A stretch of DNA of 64,000 nucleotides, taken from contig JAIXMG010000009.1 in assembly GCA_025201345.1 (NCBI GenBank), forward strand, positions 310,001 to 374,000. Direction: 5' to 3'. This stretch comes from Thamnidium elegans (lineage: Eukaryota > Mucoromycota > Mucoromycetes > Mucorales > Mucoraceae). The stretch's first letter is position 1. The number at the start of each line of letters is the position of its first letter. The notes under the pieces were generated by a model. It was not told the DNA's origin. It was given only the letters and a program-made list of their open reading frames with translations, and made no database searches. Positions 9,821 to 22,917 of this stretch are shown one piece after another. The translations under genes were made by a program, and so were the position numbers.

Positions 9821-10954
9821 AAAGCCGTTTAATAAATAGCAAGGAAATAAGAAAATATTAAGTAGCAAGACATTTTTGAACAGTACCAGTGCGTATTTTC
9901 CATTAAAAACATTACCGTGCTTCGTTTAACCTTTATGGTATATCGTTTTTCTTTAATACGTTATTTTAAAAACGCATTAGGAAGAAGGATTTAACATTGA
10001 AAGCCAATGGGATTTCGGCCAAATATAGTACATTGCGGGATCCGAGCCATGTAATAGTAATGATTTCAAAAAGAGAATAAAAAGAAAAAGATACAAAAAG
10101 TGATCAGTTGCAAAAAAGATTATTCATTTATTTATTATTATGAGTAAAATATTTTATTTTTTGTTAGTTAAAAAAAAAAAAAAAAAAAGAAAAAGAAAAG
10201 AAAAAGAAAAGAAAAAGAAAAGAAAAAGAAAAGAAAAAGAAAAAGAAAAAGGAAAGTCAGAGCCACAAATATGTATACTATCGCCCATAAACTATTCCTA
10301 CCCCATGAACTTTTTTTTAAGAAACATGACTATAGTTTAGCGGAGGCAACATCAACTTTTCATACGGATCATCACTCTTTCCGGAGAAGGGAATACTTAC
10401 TAAAAGATGTAGAGAGATGTGTGTAGATATAGCTTGCATATATCAAAAGGGCTTTTTTTCTTATGGGTCCGTCAAAACAATTAATTAGTTGTACTATCAC
10501 CCATAATGCCAATTCATCGGCGACCACAGCCCAGCGGGGGGATCATCATTCGAACCCATAAAAAAGAAAAGAAGAAGGGGAGGGATCTTGATATCGGCAT
10601 CAATACGAAAATAAAACTAGTACGCTGTCCCTGAAGAGGTCGGAAAACCTCTTCTTCCCAAATTATTGGAACAAAAGGAGTCAATTCGACTCCTCCTCAT
10701 CGACTCAACTCTACCTCCAAAGTCAAATAGATGATTACACGAATGCAATGTTCCTCAACTAGATGCATTTCCAATATTCCACCGTAATCATAAAATAGGC
10801 CTTCCTTTTGGTACTAACCTAACCCGTCTTTATGAATAACATAAAGCCTCCGGATAAGAAACGGTAAAAAAAAAAAAAAGTGCAAGCAGATAAAGTTGAT
10901 GAAGAAGAAAAAAGAGAAGAAAAAAACCCCCTTTTTTTTTTAAAGGAACCTGTG

Positions 10955-11017
10955 CTTACTGCGGCAGCCATGTGCTTTGATGACGTTGCAAAAAAAAAAT
11001 CAGACTGTCGCAGTAAG
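10955..11017. repeat. 63-nt stem-loop
   Basis: CTTACTGCGGCAG (10955-10967) pairs with CTGTCGCAGTAAG (11005-11017), a 13-bp stem with a single G:U pair on the plus-strand RNA and a 37-nt loop containing an A10 run. It could be a structured RNA, a small MITE end pair or chance. Confidence 0.6.
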
Positions 11018-11808
11018 GAGAATACTTAAGTAAAAATGGTTTATAGAAAAATTTGCGTTAACAAATATAGACACTAAAAAATGACAGTAAGGTCTGACAT
11101 TGTGTACCTTCTAAAATAAACAATGATTTCTTATGCGAGCGATTTTCTTATTTGAGTTTAAAAACAGGTGTATTTATTTAAAAAGAGACAAAAATTAAAA
11201 GCGATTTTACATATACCATAGTGTCTGTTTTCGATACCTGCCGATAAAAGGTACATAAAATGAGCGTCAAGTCGTATAAAAAGCCTAGGTAGAGTCACTA
11301 TTTTCATACTTGTTCCTTTCTAAAGGAGGGGATTCAATTTTCACTGGCGAATATAAAGCGCATTTCAACACCATTATTTATAATTACCCCCTATTTTTAA
11401 GCTTGAAAGAAGTCTATTTTCCTTGTATGCACTACATAATCATAACTGTCAAATATTTTCAGTATCAAAATATGATGGTTTACAATAAGCTTTATTAATA
11501 ATATTGCGAATAGACTATAAAAAAGACAAAAATATTAAAGTAGCATTCTAATCTAATGTAAATTAGGGTAGACATTACCTTTCTCTTAAAACGTCTTCTT
11601 TTTTTTTTTTTTGCGATCTTTTCTGTTAAACTTAAACCTTTGATAGCCACTATTAAATAAGATTAAAAGTCTAATAACGTTTATTTCTTATTTTAATTGT
11701 AAAAATCAATCCCGATAAAAGGGATTGCTAATTATAATTTCTTTTACAACAGCGGTTACATTATTTTGATTGATCATTACACTTGATACCTAACGTTTGT
11801 TATGTTTT

Positions 11809-11832
11809 ATAATCGATGAACTCATCGATTAT
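11809..11832. repeat. 11-bp perfect hairpin upstream of a coding-like relic
   Basis: ATAATCGATGA and TCATCGATTAT are perfectly complementary, separated by two bases, immediately 5' of the coding-like stretch at 11841. It may be a terminal-repeat remnant. Confidence 0.55.
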
Positions 11833-11840
11833 TTTATTTT

Positions 11841-12490
11841 ATGTGTGATTTTACCACACCACCCATCTTAACTGAATCCCAAAATCAAGCCAATCATGAA
11901 TTTATGAATATAGTTATAAACTACTCACTTTCAGCACATTGCAAGTCTCTAATGAACCCAATGGTAGCTTTAGGGTATTTTTTGACTAGTAATTCTGTGT
12001 TTTTGGCTTCACTTGAATATCAATTCGATCCTATCATACGTCTTCTTTTCCAAATTTCTAAGGATCTAACAATGAAGGAGTCAGGCCCAAAAAATATATC
12101 TCTAGAATCGATGGAGCCCCTACTAGAAAACATAAAAAGAAGAATCGAAGATAATGTTGGTAAAGATGACAAGATACCAGGAGAAGTTGTGAAAAAAACT
12201 AAAGGCTATATTAGTGAAAGCTTCGTGTTAGCGATGGCCTATTCGATATCCATATGGCATCACATTTAGGTAGAACATATTTGAGCAAGAAGCGCCCTTA
12301 TATCCGGCGGTTGCTTTAGGAAGAATCACATCCTTTCGTACGAACATAAAGAAAACAAAAACGCTGATACAACTCAGGAATAAATGTATAAGTTTAGATT
12401 TTAGGAAGAATATTATTATAAAACGCAAAGGCAATAATAATAAAGTTCAGTTTAAGTGAGCACCAGACTATATTGTTGTCAACTAGTAAT
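11841..12490 (+). pseudogene. Coding-like relic of unknown family
   Basis: An open stretch from ATG 11841 to 12269 encodes 142 helical, mixed-charge residues with no motif I recognise (for example LTSNSVFLASLEYQFDP). Coding character continues beyond the stop in other frames (YPAVALGRITSFRTNIKKT at about 12300, and ENDYLFSLYEMVIGRL-like sequence at about 12490). This suggests a frameshifted longer gene. A 36-bp motif near its end (12451-12486) is shared with the region downstream of the 22-kb Fanzor relic. That hints this too is mobile-element debris. Low certainty. Confidence 0.35.
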
Positions 12491-13462
12491 GAAGACTATC
12501 TATTTAGTTTATATGAAATGGTTATAGGACGTCTAGTCTTCGCAAAGGTATTATCACACTTTTTTATTGAAGATGGCCAAGGTAGATTTATCGCGAAAGA
12601 TGATGTTGATGCCATGGATTACATTACCAATTATTGAAAAGAGTTTTTGCTGAGGTTGTAATCAATAAGTTTGAGAAATTAAAAGTAGTAAGTTACGTGC
12701 GGATAGTAGCTACAATACTTATACAGATGATCAGAAAACACTCTTTTTATATTACTTAAACCGGGCTAAAAAAAACCGGTACTGAACGGATATTTATGAT
12801 AAATAAATAATGTGTAACATGCCTGTTTTTCTTTGGTTTTACTTTAAACTAAATCTTCTTTATTATAATGATGAATAAGTTTCCTCCTTTTATAAAAAAC
12901 GATAAATAAATATTTGTCTTAAATAGATACACTGTAATTAACAATTAGATGACAGAGTATCGTATTATACTCTTTTCTCGTTTAAATTATGTTGTCGATC
13001 TACGCACAGACATTATACTCTTTTTTTTTTTTTGACAGATAGATAGTACAAATCAAAATATCGCACCCTTTTTTAATATCGGAATCTTAAAAATAACAAA
13101 AATTCACTTTTTGTTTCATACCTTCGGAGATACGTTTCAGGATTGGAAAAAAAAAAGTACACCGTACAAAAAAATATATAGAATGCTTTTTAAAGGCAGG
13201 GTTGTAATCATTAGGTAATAAACAGCTAAAAAAGGCAAGGCGAAAGAGTATGGAAATAAAAAGCGTGGGGAATATATATATTTATATATAATTTAAGGTT
13301 GCTTCGTGCGTTGATGGTCTGTGTGTTTAAAATATACGCACACTTTAGATCAAATAGTTTGGCATGTAAACATACACTTGTGCAACAATTAAGATTCAAT
13401 TGTCATGGGCGCGGAGAAACACTGCCAGTGCTTTGTTTAAAAATAAAAAATTGAATGAAACC

Positions 13463-13495
<33 letters not shown>

Positions 13496-13587
13496 ATCCC
13501 CTATCTTTTTATCTCTATCTATTTATCTCTCTTTCTCTTTAATACATCTTTTACATACTTTTTTGAAAAAGAGAAAATAATAATATT
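12491..13587. other. Intergenic region upstream of the HSF-type gene
   Basis: It is AT-rich, with poly-A/T runs and a 28-base A run at about 13466-13494. A coding-like tail (KVLSHFFIEDGQGRF at about 12550-12640) ends at a stop, and nothing else is recognised. A pyrimidine-rich stretch at 13505-13545 precedes the HSF-type start. Confidence 0.5.
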
Positions 13588-14954
13588 ATGTCTGGTATTG
13601 ATTCATTACATATCTCTACACCTGGTTCAGATCACATTGTTGAGCCCTATTCGCCTTATATCAACCGTAATAAAAGAACTAGCTTTTCTTCTAGTCGCTC
13701 TGGAGCTTCTACTTCTTCACCTTATGAACCACCAGCAGATTTTTTATCGTTTAATGAAGAGAAAGCTCCAGCACAACGTAGATCTTCAAAGAAAGGCGTC
13801 AGTTCATTTATAAGTAAATTGCATACGTAAGTATTTAACCTAAAAAAAAAAGCTATAAATAAAAAAACTAACTTTTTATAAAAGTATGGTGGAGGATGGA
13901 AGACATAGGAATTTGATATCTTGGAATCCCCATGGTACTTCCTTCTTTGTTTATAATGCGGTTCAATTCTCTCAAGAAGTTCTTCCTGAGTACTTTAAAC
14001 ACAGTAACTTTTCCAGTTTTGTTCGTCTTTTAAATATGTAAGTTTTTTTTTTTTTTTTTGGCACTTTAACATACTAAAAAAAAAGAAATTTTTAAGGTAT
14101 GGATTTCACAAGATTAATAAATCACCTCGAGGACAACGAGGCAACAATGAAAATGAAATATGGGAATTTTCGCATCCTAAATTTCAACACGGTCGTCCAG
14201 ATTTTTTAAAAGATATCAAAAGAAAGGCAATGGATTCCGAACTTTTAAGACGAGAGACAGGAGATATTCATGCTTCATTTGCTACACTTCAAATGTCTCA
14301 AGCTGATTTACTTCAACAATTTTATGTACTTCAAGATAACTTTTCAAATTTATTACAAGGTTTTGAAGAAACAAAAAGAATTCAACAACAACAACAGTTT
14401 ATTATTCGTCAACTCGCTGAAAGGCAAGGTTTATCACATCAAGATTTATTAAACGGTAGTTTTTTCTTTTAAAAATCGATAATTATTTTACTATTATTAA
14501 ACTCTTTTTTTTTTTTTTTCTTTCTTTCTTTCTTTTATTAAAATCAGGCGAGTTTAACTTGGAAGAAAATAGGTCTAATATTTTAGATCAATCATTTAAT
14601 GAACAAAGAGCAGATACACAAAGTCCTGTACCCGTATTTGTCACTACACCTGCAACAACAGATAATAGTTATAGCCATTTACAGTTTATAAATGAGAATC
14701 AAAATTGGGAAGCTATACAGAATCCACTTCAGTCCGCACCAGATGTTACCATGTCAATATACGCGCCTAGCAATACACCTTCACCTGCTCCCGTATCGCC
14801 TAATATGTTTGATACAGCCGTCAATACTCCATTACCACCTAGCCCTATGCCTATGACTGGGTCCCCCGCTGTCCCTATGGCAGAGGATTCGAATGATTCC
14901 CGTTACCAATTAAAGTTTGAGGACGTTAATACCCTCGGTCTGGGGTTCTCTTAA
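13588..14954 (+). CDS. HSF-type DNA-binding transcription factor
   Basis: Four exons, 13588-13826, 13885-14037, 14097-14455 and 14548-14954, give 385 residues. The HSF-type winged-helix domain runs from about residue 74 to 170. Diagnostic pieces are SSFISKLHT at the domain start, then LISWNPHGTSFFVYN, LPEYFKHSNFSSFVRLLNMYGF and WEFSHPKFQHGRPDFL. A Gln-rich heptad coiled coil follows (about residues 180-255), which in this family mediates trimerisation. The C-terminus is Pro/Ser/Thr-rich with acidic patches, a likely activation region. There is no response-regulator domain, so it is not Skn7. It could be Hsf1-like or Sfl1/Mga1-like; I cannot choose. An intron inside the DNA-binding domain is frequent in HSF genes. 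Confidence 0.9.
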
Positions 14955-15169
14955 AAAAAAGCATTTCAACACGTACAAATAATAAAATAGATTTTTTTTT
15001 TTTAGAAAAGACGAATGAGATTAATAAATAAATGGTCATTTCCTTCTTCTCGTATGTAAGAAAATACTCCATCACATCTATCAAAATATTTAAACTTTGA
15101 GATCAACATTTTTAAAAAAAAAGCATAAATTATAGTAAAAAAAAAAACGGTACCTTTATTGTCAGATAA

Positions 15170-15535
15170 TAAAGATAGGTTATATTTTTCTTTTTCAGTA
15201 ATATTCCACCATGACTTTCCTGTAGCTCTATTGATTGCTTCCCAAGTAGACCATAACCAAATGATTTATCTTATATTTGGTCTGGGGATTTGGATAGTTG
15301 AAACTCAATAGCTTGAGATAAAAACAAGCAATAAACTCTTCTTTCGCCTTCATACAATATAAGAATCAGTTGGTACCTTCTACTTCTATCTCTAACTCGA
15401 TTACTAGTAATTCAATGTCTTGGTCGGTCCATTTCCCTTGAACGTCTAGTGCTAGTTTGGTAGCAAATGCCTTGCGTTGTTTGTCTCGTTGTTTAATTAC
15501 AATAGTGTCAAAATCTTCTTCTGAGCTGTATGTTC
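15170..15535 (-). pseudogene. Myb/SANT-like domain relic
   Basis: The minus strand reads GKWTDQDIELLVIELEIEVEG, a Myb/SANT-like first helix. After a frame break comes WSTWEAINRATGKSWWNIT, resembling the end of such a domain. The two parts are in different frames with stops between them, so it is either a relic or a gene with an unseen intron. Downstream, 15540-15870 has only TA repeats and homopolymers. Confidence 0.42.
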
Positions 15536-15872
15536 ATAGAAGTATTAGAGTTTATTGACATATATATATATATAGTTGAAAGGAAAAAGGAGACTAAAAA
15601 GATGTTTTTTTTTTATCTTGTGTTTACTTACCAGGTTTAAAGGATATGTTTAGATATCAAACCTTGTTCATCATTTCTCATCATTTACCTAAATAGACGA
15701 TATATACCCCACACAATCGTCTAAACATATTTTTTTTTTTCTTATGCCAAAAAAAAAGGGAGTATTTATGTGTTTACAAGTATGTGGGAATCAGTGTAGT
15801 TTTTATATTAATTTATTAATTTATGCTTAAATAGATGTATAAAAAGAGATAGAATGATAAATAGAAAATGTT

Positions 15873-17782
<1,910 letters not shown>

Positions 17783-17959
17783 AGTAAAAAAAAAAAGAAT
17801 GTATAAAAGTATAAAAGTATAAAGAAGAAAAAAAAAGAAAAAAAGTAATTTCAGAAGAAAGTATTAATAAATGGATCTCATTTTAAGTCGGAGCAACCGC
17901 ATTTTGTTATACACAAAAAAAAAAAGTTTTTTATTTTGTAAAACACAGTTTAACTAAGT

Positions 17960-18136
17960 TTAGAGTGCTTGGGATATTAACTTGTGTTTATTACTGTATC
18001 GAGAAGCAAATATAGTCATAGCTATACAAGAAAGAATATAACCGCTGAATTTAAAGAAGGCCGACCTCGAGAATTGTCTTTCTTCTTCAGGTGTACGGAA
18101 TGACGAATATATTTTCCACAGATTAGGAAGTGCCAT
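17960..18136 (-). CDS. Small single-pass membrane protein (58 residues)
   Basis: The ATG at 18136 opens a compact frame ending at the TAA at 17960. Residues 1-27 are polar and charged (MALPNLWKIYSS, then TPEEERQFSRS). Residues 28-46 form one hydrophobic helix (FFKFSGYILSCIAMTIFAS). The tail is basic (RYSNKHK). This layout fits a small mitochondrial or ER tail-type membrane protein, such as a small subunit of a translocase or assembly complex, but I do not recognise the family. It lies 178 bp upstream of the aldehyde dehydrogenase start, on the same strand. Confidence 0.55.
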   Translation of the reverse strand: MALPNLWKIYSSFRTPEEERQFSRSAFFKFSGYILSCIAMTIFASRYSNKHKLISQAL

Positions 18137-18449
18137 TAGAAAACTTGCAAATAGGAAACGTAAGACTTTTGTGATAAAAAAAAAAAAAAAAAAAATTAAA
18201 CAAGGTGGTATAAAATAGTCACGTTTCGCCTAAACAGTAGCACCGTTACACCATCGAACTCCACCAAAGAGTTCTATTCATATAACGTTTGAGTACAATT
18301 TTGGAGAGTAAAAAATGTTTTTGCCTAGAATAGATTGCGTTACTTCAGAACTTAGATCTCTACCAAGTATATATTAAAACCGGAAGCGAAAGATATATAG
18401 AAGGGTTAATTATCATGCTTCGGTCGTGCACCCGAGTGATATCCATTAA

Positions 18450-18985
18450 TTAAGATGTATTACGCATTATGCAATCTTTTTGAACAAGATAACAATGAGG
18501 TTCTAAATATGTTCAAAGCGCTCTCAATGTATTATATGACAGCACCTAAACTTTCCTATATGCACATGCAACCGGGGATGAAACCAGTCTTTTTTAGCTC
18601 TCAGTTCTAACACATTATTTTCACACAAATCGAAATTAGCATTATTTTGATAAATTAGATAACTATAACGTACCACCCAGGCTTTTAATCTCAATAAAGT
18701 TTCTTGTCCATGTGGAGGGCTTTTTTCTTTACTTTAGCCTATGAAAATATCGTATTTAAAGCGCATTTAAGCAGAATTATAGAAGGCGTCAAAACACAGA
18801 TATCACCATTGGAGCAAATTGATGATATTTCCCTCGATCATTTTTTAATTTGATTATTCAATCTCAAGCTATTTACGACCGAAAATATCGCTACTTCTTG
18901 ACTTACAGTTTGAACAGAATATTAGATTTATCTGATGAGTCTGATAACCCCAACTATCCTCTATCGACTCTTTAAAAACAAGGAA
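18450..18985 (+). pseudogene. Frameshifted coding-like relic of unknown family
   Basis: Coherent peptide segments occur in changing frames. One (from about 18453) contains LFEQDNNEVLNMFKALSM, a second (about 18715-18860) contains HLSRIIEGVKTQISPLEQID, and a third (about 18855-18985) contains YFLTYSLNRILDLSDES. Stops and frame changes separate them, so this is a decayed gene or element. No family is recognised. From 18985 to 19690 only AT-rich sequence is seen, plus an uninformative short open frame. Confidence 0.35.
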
Positions 18986-19693
18986 TTTATGTATTGACAT
19001 GTAATGTTTTAGTCATGTTTTAATAACTAGGTATAAACAAATTAGCTATTTTTTCTCTCTTCGTGGAATAAGAAAAATGTTGACAGAATTTGTTATCTGT
19101 ATCGCGATGAACTGGATTTTTTTTTTAAAACTGTATTATTCCTCTTTACTTTATATATAAATATATAAAATAGCGTAGAACTACAAGTACGTAAATATAA
19201 AAACATCTTTATTCAACAATACGTACAAGCGTTTTTTTTTTTTTTTCAGCTGATTAGTAAATGCTTGTAGAATTTACCTCAGATTCTGTTTATCGTGTTT
19301 ATTATAGATGTAAATGGTGCTTACAGATGCATATCGGGTATAACTTTAGTGTGTGGGTACAGGGATTAAAAATCAAGTGTCTTTGGAGTAACACGTATTT
19401 CTTAATTAGGTGTTTTAAAAAATGCATAATTTTTTTTAATTCCTATTTAGAACGGACGGAGTGTGTTGTAATTAATTATTGTTACGCTCGTTTAAGAAGG
19501 ATACAGCATTTGCAGTCGTACTAAAAATGACTTTTGAATTATAAAATGCTTTGTGTATAACATCAGGAATGTGGTTACTTTTAGAAAAAGGCTCTTCTAT
19601 TTTAACATTACGTTAAACTATTTTTGTTGTCTAATTAAAAGAATCAAAACAACATAATGAATTTAAGTGAATATCATATAAACAACAACTATA

Positions 19694-19755
19694 GTAGACG
19701 CTCTATTTAAGGGTAGCCAAAATATGAAATAAATCCACCCTTAAACCAAACTTAC
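19694..19755. repeat. Partial copy of MITE family 2
   Basis: GTAGACGCTCTATTTAAGGGTAG at 19694 matches the left end of the 5862-6127 element (GTAGCGGCTCTATTTAAGGGTGG). A short interior later, CCACCCTTAAA mirrors it, so this is a deleted, about 60-bp version. Confidence 0.5.
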
Positions 19756-19789
19756 TCTTACATTGAGTACTAGATGAGATGAGATAATT

Positions 19790-20075
19790 ATAAAAATACT
19801 GTATAATACTGCTAAAGCTACTTGTATGAAGCACCGAAATGAAAACCAAGATGTTTTCGAATTTATCACTCGCCTTCCTTCTTTGAAAACATACAGCGGA
19901 AAGACTATTTGAAAGCTGTTTCTATTAGACTAAACAAATATAAAAGAATTTATAGCTACTACAACAAAGATAACTGGTAAGTTTGAATCTAATGTTACGT
20001 TCGAGAGTATACTAATATATTTAAAATTAGGTCTATTAAAGAAGATTTTAAAGCCTACATCAAAAATTAATGAAC
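19790..20075 (+). pseudogene. Coding-like fragment, unknown
   Basis: The plus strand reads CMKHRNENQDVFEFITRL, then after a stop RLNKYKRIYSYYNKDNW. A plausible intron (GTAAGTTTG...AATTAG) follows, then SIKEDFKAYIKN and a stop at about 20069. It may be a remnant of the mobile element that follows, but no known domain is visible. Confidence 0.3.
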
Positions 20076-20408
20076 TGTTTTTGACTCATTTATTTTTGAA
20101 TTTCATGGAGCCATTTCAAATAAAGTTCAGGATAGGCCTAAGTTGAACAACTTTTTCTGTGAAAACTTCTTCCTTTTCTGTTCGTAATACTGATTTAAGA
20201 TAGACTTTTCTTGCAAATCGTTCTATAAGCCAAAATAATCATTTAACGTCTCAGTCAATGTTTTCTTGTAATTTAAGCATTGCTTTGTTTTTGAATTTTT
20301 ATGACCAGCTTGGCTGCATGTAGAACAAATGATAGAAGAAGAGTTATCACTTGTAGAATTTTGTTGATCTAAGCACTTTTTTTTTTTTTTTTTTTTTTGT
20401 CTTTCCAA
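20050..20408 (-). pseudogene. Zinc-knuckle N-terminal fragment, probably from a Fanzor-like element
   Basis: On the minus strand a CxxCxxxGH...C knuckle (ICSTCSQAGHKNSKTKQC) is followed, after a stop and frame shift, by FARKVYLKSVLRTEKEEV and VVQLRPILNF. This layout resembles the N-terminus of Mucorales Fanzor-like proteins. It is head-to-head with the plus-strand relic that begins about 20430. A poly-T run (20380-20398) lies at its upstream edge. The assignment is tentative. Confidence 0.38.
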
Positions 20409-20429
20409 ATCGTTTATACTGGATCAATG

Positions 20430-22917
20430 TTTGCAAATTATTTTTATCTTGAAAAGTTAGAGAATGACAAGTTTGTTCCTCGTATTGATCAAATTTAAAC
20501 TATCAATTCTTTTCGCTTTTCGCTGCTCAAGGGAAAAAAGCTACTAAAGACATTACTGATAGTTTCAAGAAGTTTTGCGAATCTTTACCAGAAAAAGTTA
20601 ATTTAAAATATTATAAAGGACAATTATATTAAACTATTATTTCGACTATGGCTGCACAGTATGAAACAAATAATCGTAATAGTATCGTCAAAAACTACGA
20701 AAAAAGAATTATCCATTATTGTTCTTGCTTTATTTTCAAAAGTTGATCATGAACTTTTTTGCGGAATTAAGTTATCAGTTGCTAACAGAAAAGCCCTTGC
20801 ACAATATATTTATCAAATAAATATAACCTAACTAATTATAAATGGCTCTCCCCCATAGAGAAGAATGCAGCAAATGAAACTATTGTCAAAAAAGCCCTTA
20901 ATTTTTGGCCCAGATATGATGATCCTACTAGCAAACGTCTAACTGAACCAACCCTTTAATGAATCTATTAGAAATATAACTTTCAGAGCACAAATTTTTG
21001 CTAATTCATATATAATTAATAATCAACACAACAGGTCATCACTTTCTGTACTAACTGATTAAAACTTCTGGTATTCCATCTGTCAATTAATAATGGGCCA
21101 CAAGATAACCAACAAGAAGTTTATGACACATGAAATAATTTTAGCTTTTGAAAAGTTCAAACAAAAACACCAATCAATTGTATATAGCCTTAAATAGCTT
21201 CCAATTAAAGGCTACAGTGATTCTATTTTTGCTGCTTGTGTCACTATCGCCACTACATACTTAAATAACATTGTTGAAACATTTAAAGGCAGAGCGTTAT
21301 ATTTTTTATATATTAAATTAAAAAATATATATAAGATAGTAGTTTTTTACTTCAAAAAATAAAAAATTAAAAACTTTATATATTATACTAGGATAAACAT
21401 AGAAGTATTTTATATAATGTAGCTGAAAATTTCTGTTATGAACTTCTCTTGGGAAATAAACATTCTAATTGGTCTAATCAACTGGATGTGGTTGGTATAA
21501 CGCGTACTAATCAAGTAATTCAATTAATACAAGAACCCAAAGAACAGTTATCAGTCTTACCAATCTCTGGTAATACATATGAAGAAAACGTTACCCAATT
21601 TTTCGCTACATTTGATTCCAGCAAGTTCGGATTTAAAAGGTAGATAAGTAATTGTTGATTATACACGCATATACGCTAAGATATATTTATATTTACATCA
21701 GTATTGAGGACCTTCTGTCTCCCAAGAGTAAAATTAAGCTCAATGTACTTTAATGACGAACGGATTTGGTACCTGTTTTTATTTTGCTAGAAGTAAGCAC
21801 AACTCTGGTACTGATCATAACGAATTTCTTTTAGATGATTTTATAACGCAGAAAATTGAAGATCATTTTTCACCTTGAGAGTTAGATCCTGGCAGAAAAT
21901 ATGTTTTTACACCTACAATAGCCCACTCCTCCGATCAGTTAGAAGTAAGACGCTGTAGTCCTAAAGAAAGAAGATGCTACGCTGGTACTACCAAAAGATC
22001 TGCATTCACCGAAAAGCTAAAAGTTCAATTTAATATAAAATATATCAAAACAAATATTACTTTCTCAAAGACAGTACGCTCTGAAAAAATGAAACGTAGA
22101 GTGAAATATATCTTGAAGCATTTGCCTACTCTTTTCTCTTTTTACAATTAAAAATCTGCTCCGTTCCGATTCCACAACTATCAAGGAAAACAGAGATCGA
22201 ATGCTGGGATGGCCAACATATTGATAAACGGAGGAAAGAAGTATAATTGAAAGAAAAGAAAGAAAACGAAAGTTAATAGAAAGAAAAAAAGTAAAAAGAA
22301 TGATTGCAACAAAAAAAAATAGATAGTAGATATGTAGTATTAAATATTTAACTAGTTCAAAATATTAACAACAGAAAAAAAATAAATAGGAATCTAGTAA
22401 AGCAAAAAAAAAATTTCAAGAATCTGATCACATCCCTTTAATTTCTTTTGGTGATGGTATGAAGAATAAAGATACTGTTCGTATTAAATGCCATACTTCC
22501 GGTTGTACAGCAGTGCTGTACAAAGAGCTAAGGCAACGATTAAAAAGATTTAGATATGTTTTGGTGGATATAAACGAGTTTAGAACCTCAAAGATATGTG
22601 TTATTTAAATATTTTTTATAGACTTTTAATTCTATTTTTTTTTTTTAAATGTAATCAGGTCTGCAGTAGCTGTAAAAAAAAAAAAAATAAAAAAAAAAAA
22701 AAAAAAAGAGTTGTACTCAATAAAGCTTTCAGATGAAAAGTTTTTCCATGGTATTTTAATATGCAAAAACTGTAAAATACTTTGTAATAGAGATACCAGT
22801 GCCAGTAAAAACATGCTTGATATATTTTTTTTTCTATCTGGAAAGAAGAAGGAAGACTCTTGGCCTTTCAAAGAGAAATCTCCGCGACAAACGCAGTTTC
22901 CTCTTCATGAGGATTAA
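20430..22917 (+). pseudogene. Nearly full-length decayed Fanzor/TnpB-like nuclease (copy 2)
   Basis: Reading through stops and introns, family blocks appear in order on the plus strand. They are AAQYETNNRNSIVKNYEKR (about 20655), LSVANRKALAQYIYQI (about 20775), and TNGFGTCFYFARSK (from 21756). Next comes LDPGRKYVFT (21882-21911), the RuvC-I strand with the catalytic Asp at 21885. Then FRFHNYQGKQRS and INGGKKYN (about 22155-22245), SFGDGMKNKDTVRIK (about 22445), and VDINEFRTSKIC (RuvC-II side, about 22562-22597). An intron follows, then VCSSCK and ICKNCK (zinc ribbon) and CNRDTSASKNM (RuvC-III, about 22785). At least one TGA (21876-21878), a TAA near 22150 and several upstream stops disable it. 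TnpB/Fanzor proteins cut DNA guided by an RNA encoded at the element's end. No guide RNA can be proven by eye. Confidence 0.7.

Larger units (their letters stand above)
9880..11840. other. Gene-poor region with GC-richer hairpin block
   Basis: No protein gene is recognised. An AAAAGA microsatellite lies at about 10170-10250. At about 10480-10860 the sequence is less AT-rich and contains two compact hairpins (GAAGAGGT/ACCTCTTC at about 10635-10655 and GGAGTC/GACTCC at about 10678-10694). A larger stem-loop lies at 10955-11017. Near 11700-11720 and 11809-11832 there are two further perfect short hairpins. No tRNA or rRNA was found. Confidence 0.5.

Noticed and set aside
13400..13813. 137-codon frame overlapping the HSF-type first exon
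   Set aside because: It runs through a 28-base A tract and is out of frame with the clear HSF domain.
19261..19524. 87-codon open frame
   Set aside because: Cys/Tyr/Phe-rich translation of AT-rich DNA without recognisable domain, intron or promoter context.
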